In this document: positions 6,501-7,192 of the stretch, piece by piece
How the letters are laid out: each line of letters starts with the position of its first letter
Position numbering within the stretch: the stretch's first letter is position 1
Source of the DNA: Chlamydiales bacterium
Lineage (GTDB): Bacteria; Chlamydiota; Chlamydiia; Chlamydiales; FEN-1388
Reading direction: 5' to 3'
Length of the DNA stretch: 7,192 nt
Assembly: GCA_021372185.1 (NCBI GenBank)
Contig: JAJFUY010000055.1
Coordinates: 1 to 7,192 of the forward strand
Translations under genes and position numbers: made by a program
The notes under the pieces: generated by a model
The model's database searches: none
Seen by the model: the letters and a program-made list of their open reading frames with translations, nothing else
Told to the model about the DNA's origin: nothing

Positions 6501-7192
6501 TTAATTTCTTGCAACATACTCAAACGGTTTAAAAAATATACCCCACTGTGGAGACTTCCGAGAACCATTCACCCACATTTTCCAGTAAGAAATTGGCCGG
6601 CCCTCCACTCCGTAAAAATCGACACTCCAAAATTCTAGCATTCCTGTTGTGGGACTGACTACAAAGGCAAAATAGTCTTTTACCCAATTGGAATCTGCCA
6701 CTATCAAAGGGGCTGGCAATAAACATCTTCTAGCACGAAATTCTTCGACAATTGCTTTGTGAATATCTTTAAAACAGCGCGTCTCTTCTAAAATAAGGCA
6801 TGCTATTGCTTTAGCAAGCTCTAAAAGCCTGGCAGCTGATAATAAAGTTCTTGATTGCATGCGATCTAGAACCACCTCTACAACTCCAGAAACTTTTTTC
6901 TGCAGAACAGGATTGTACGAAAATACATTTGAAAGAACATCCTGCAGTAGATCCTGAATTTTATGCGCCTGAATGTAAGGAAGGTTAGAATGAAATACTG
7001 AATCAACTGTATCTGCTTTTAAAACAGGGCCATTGGGGCATCGTAACCCCCTATCAGAATGGATCGTGTCCAGAATGTGCTCTCGGAGGCCTTTTACGCC
7101 TGACAAATAGGGGAAAGTCTGAAACACCTGCTTAAAGCGCGGGCGAAAATCTTGAGGAACGTGTTGAAGTAGAGATTTGACGATGTCTTCGG
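6501..7192 (-). CDS. Unrecognised protein, C-terminal 229 residues (5'-partial, runs off the right edge)
   Basis: The frame is open from the right edge to TAA at 6501-6503. The in-frame GTG at 7125-7127 is unlikely to be the start because the frame stays open upstream of it and no Shine-Dalgarno precedes it. I do not recognise it securely. The first two thirds look alpha-helical (for example YIQAHKIQDLLQDVLSNVF and LLSAARLLELAKAIACLILEE), with no signal peptide or membrane segment in view. The last 70 residues (about 6504-6716) form a different, compact, aromatic block: LPAPLIVADSNWVKDYFAFVV, then SPTTGMLEFWSVDFYG, and YWKMWVNGS..SPQWGIFF, with five Trp. This pattern faintly recalls the C-termini of chlamydial DUF582 secreted proteins (CT619-CT621/CT711-CT712 group), but I cannot confirm it. 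It is codirectional with the porin, 218 bases upstream of it, with no clear terminator between. Confidence 0.8.
   Translation of the reverse strand, partial: EDIVKSLLQHVPQDFRPRFKQVFQTFPYLSGVKGLREHILDTIHSDRGLRCPNGPVLKADTVDSVFHSNLPYIQAHKIQDLLQDVLSNVFSYNPVLQKKVSGVVEVVLDRMQSRTLLSAARLLELAKAIACLILEETRCFKDIHKAIVEEFRARRCLLPAPLIVADSNWVKDYFAFVVSPTTGMLEFWSVDFYGVEGRPISYWKMWVNGSRKSPQWGIFFKPFEYVARN

Noticed and set aside
6529..6726. 65-codon minus-strand frame overlapping the unknown gene
   Set aside because: It is an out-of-frame shadow of the longer open frame, which has a coherent aromatic C-terminal domain.

Overview
The window looks like chromosomal DNA from the phylum Chlamydiae, probably an amoeba-associated 'environmental' chlamydia (Parachlamydia/Protochlamydia/Waddlia/Simkania-like) rather than Chlamydia itself. 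The grounds are: a RecC-type exonuclease V subunit divergent from an LplT/YgeD-type major-facilitator protein, a pairing I recall from Chlamydia (recB-recC-ygeD); a porin with an N-terminal pattern I recall from the Pom porins of Protochlamydia; and an AT-rich base composition. The assignment rests on reading and memory, not on a database search.

Layout, left to right. 1-2665 (minus): recC, lacking its C-terminus because the gene runs off the left edge. 2666-2754: an 89-bp divergent promoter gap. 2755-4464 (plus): a 569-residue protein made of a complete LplT-like lysophospholipid/MFS transporter plus a C-terminal block of about 130 residues that reads like a PlsC/Aas acyltransferase without its catalytic residues. 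4465-4983: a gene-free gap between convergent genes, filled by an imperfect inverted repeat of about 430 bp (4475-4901) and then a strong bidirectional terminator (4921-4955). 4984-6282 (minus): a 432-residue outer-membrane beta-barrel porin with signal peptide, C-terminal Phe and very basic, Cys-containing predicted loops. 6283-6500: its leader and promoter. 6501-7192 (minus): the C-terminal 229 residues of an unrecognised protein that continues past the right edge.

These are largely independent units: DNA repair (recC), inner-membrane phospholipid handling (lplT-like), outer-membrane permeability (porin) and an unknown. No defence island, CRISPR array, integrase, transposase, tRNA or rRNA is visible. 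The parts most worth a second look are the apparently dead acyltransferase domain fused to LplT, the large inverted repeat, the basic loops of the porin, and the Trp-rich C-terminal domain of the unknown protein.
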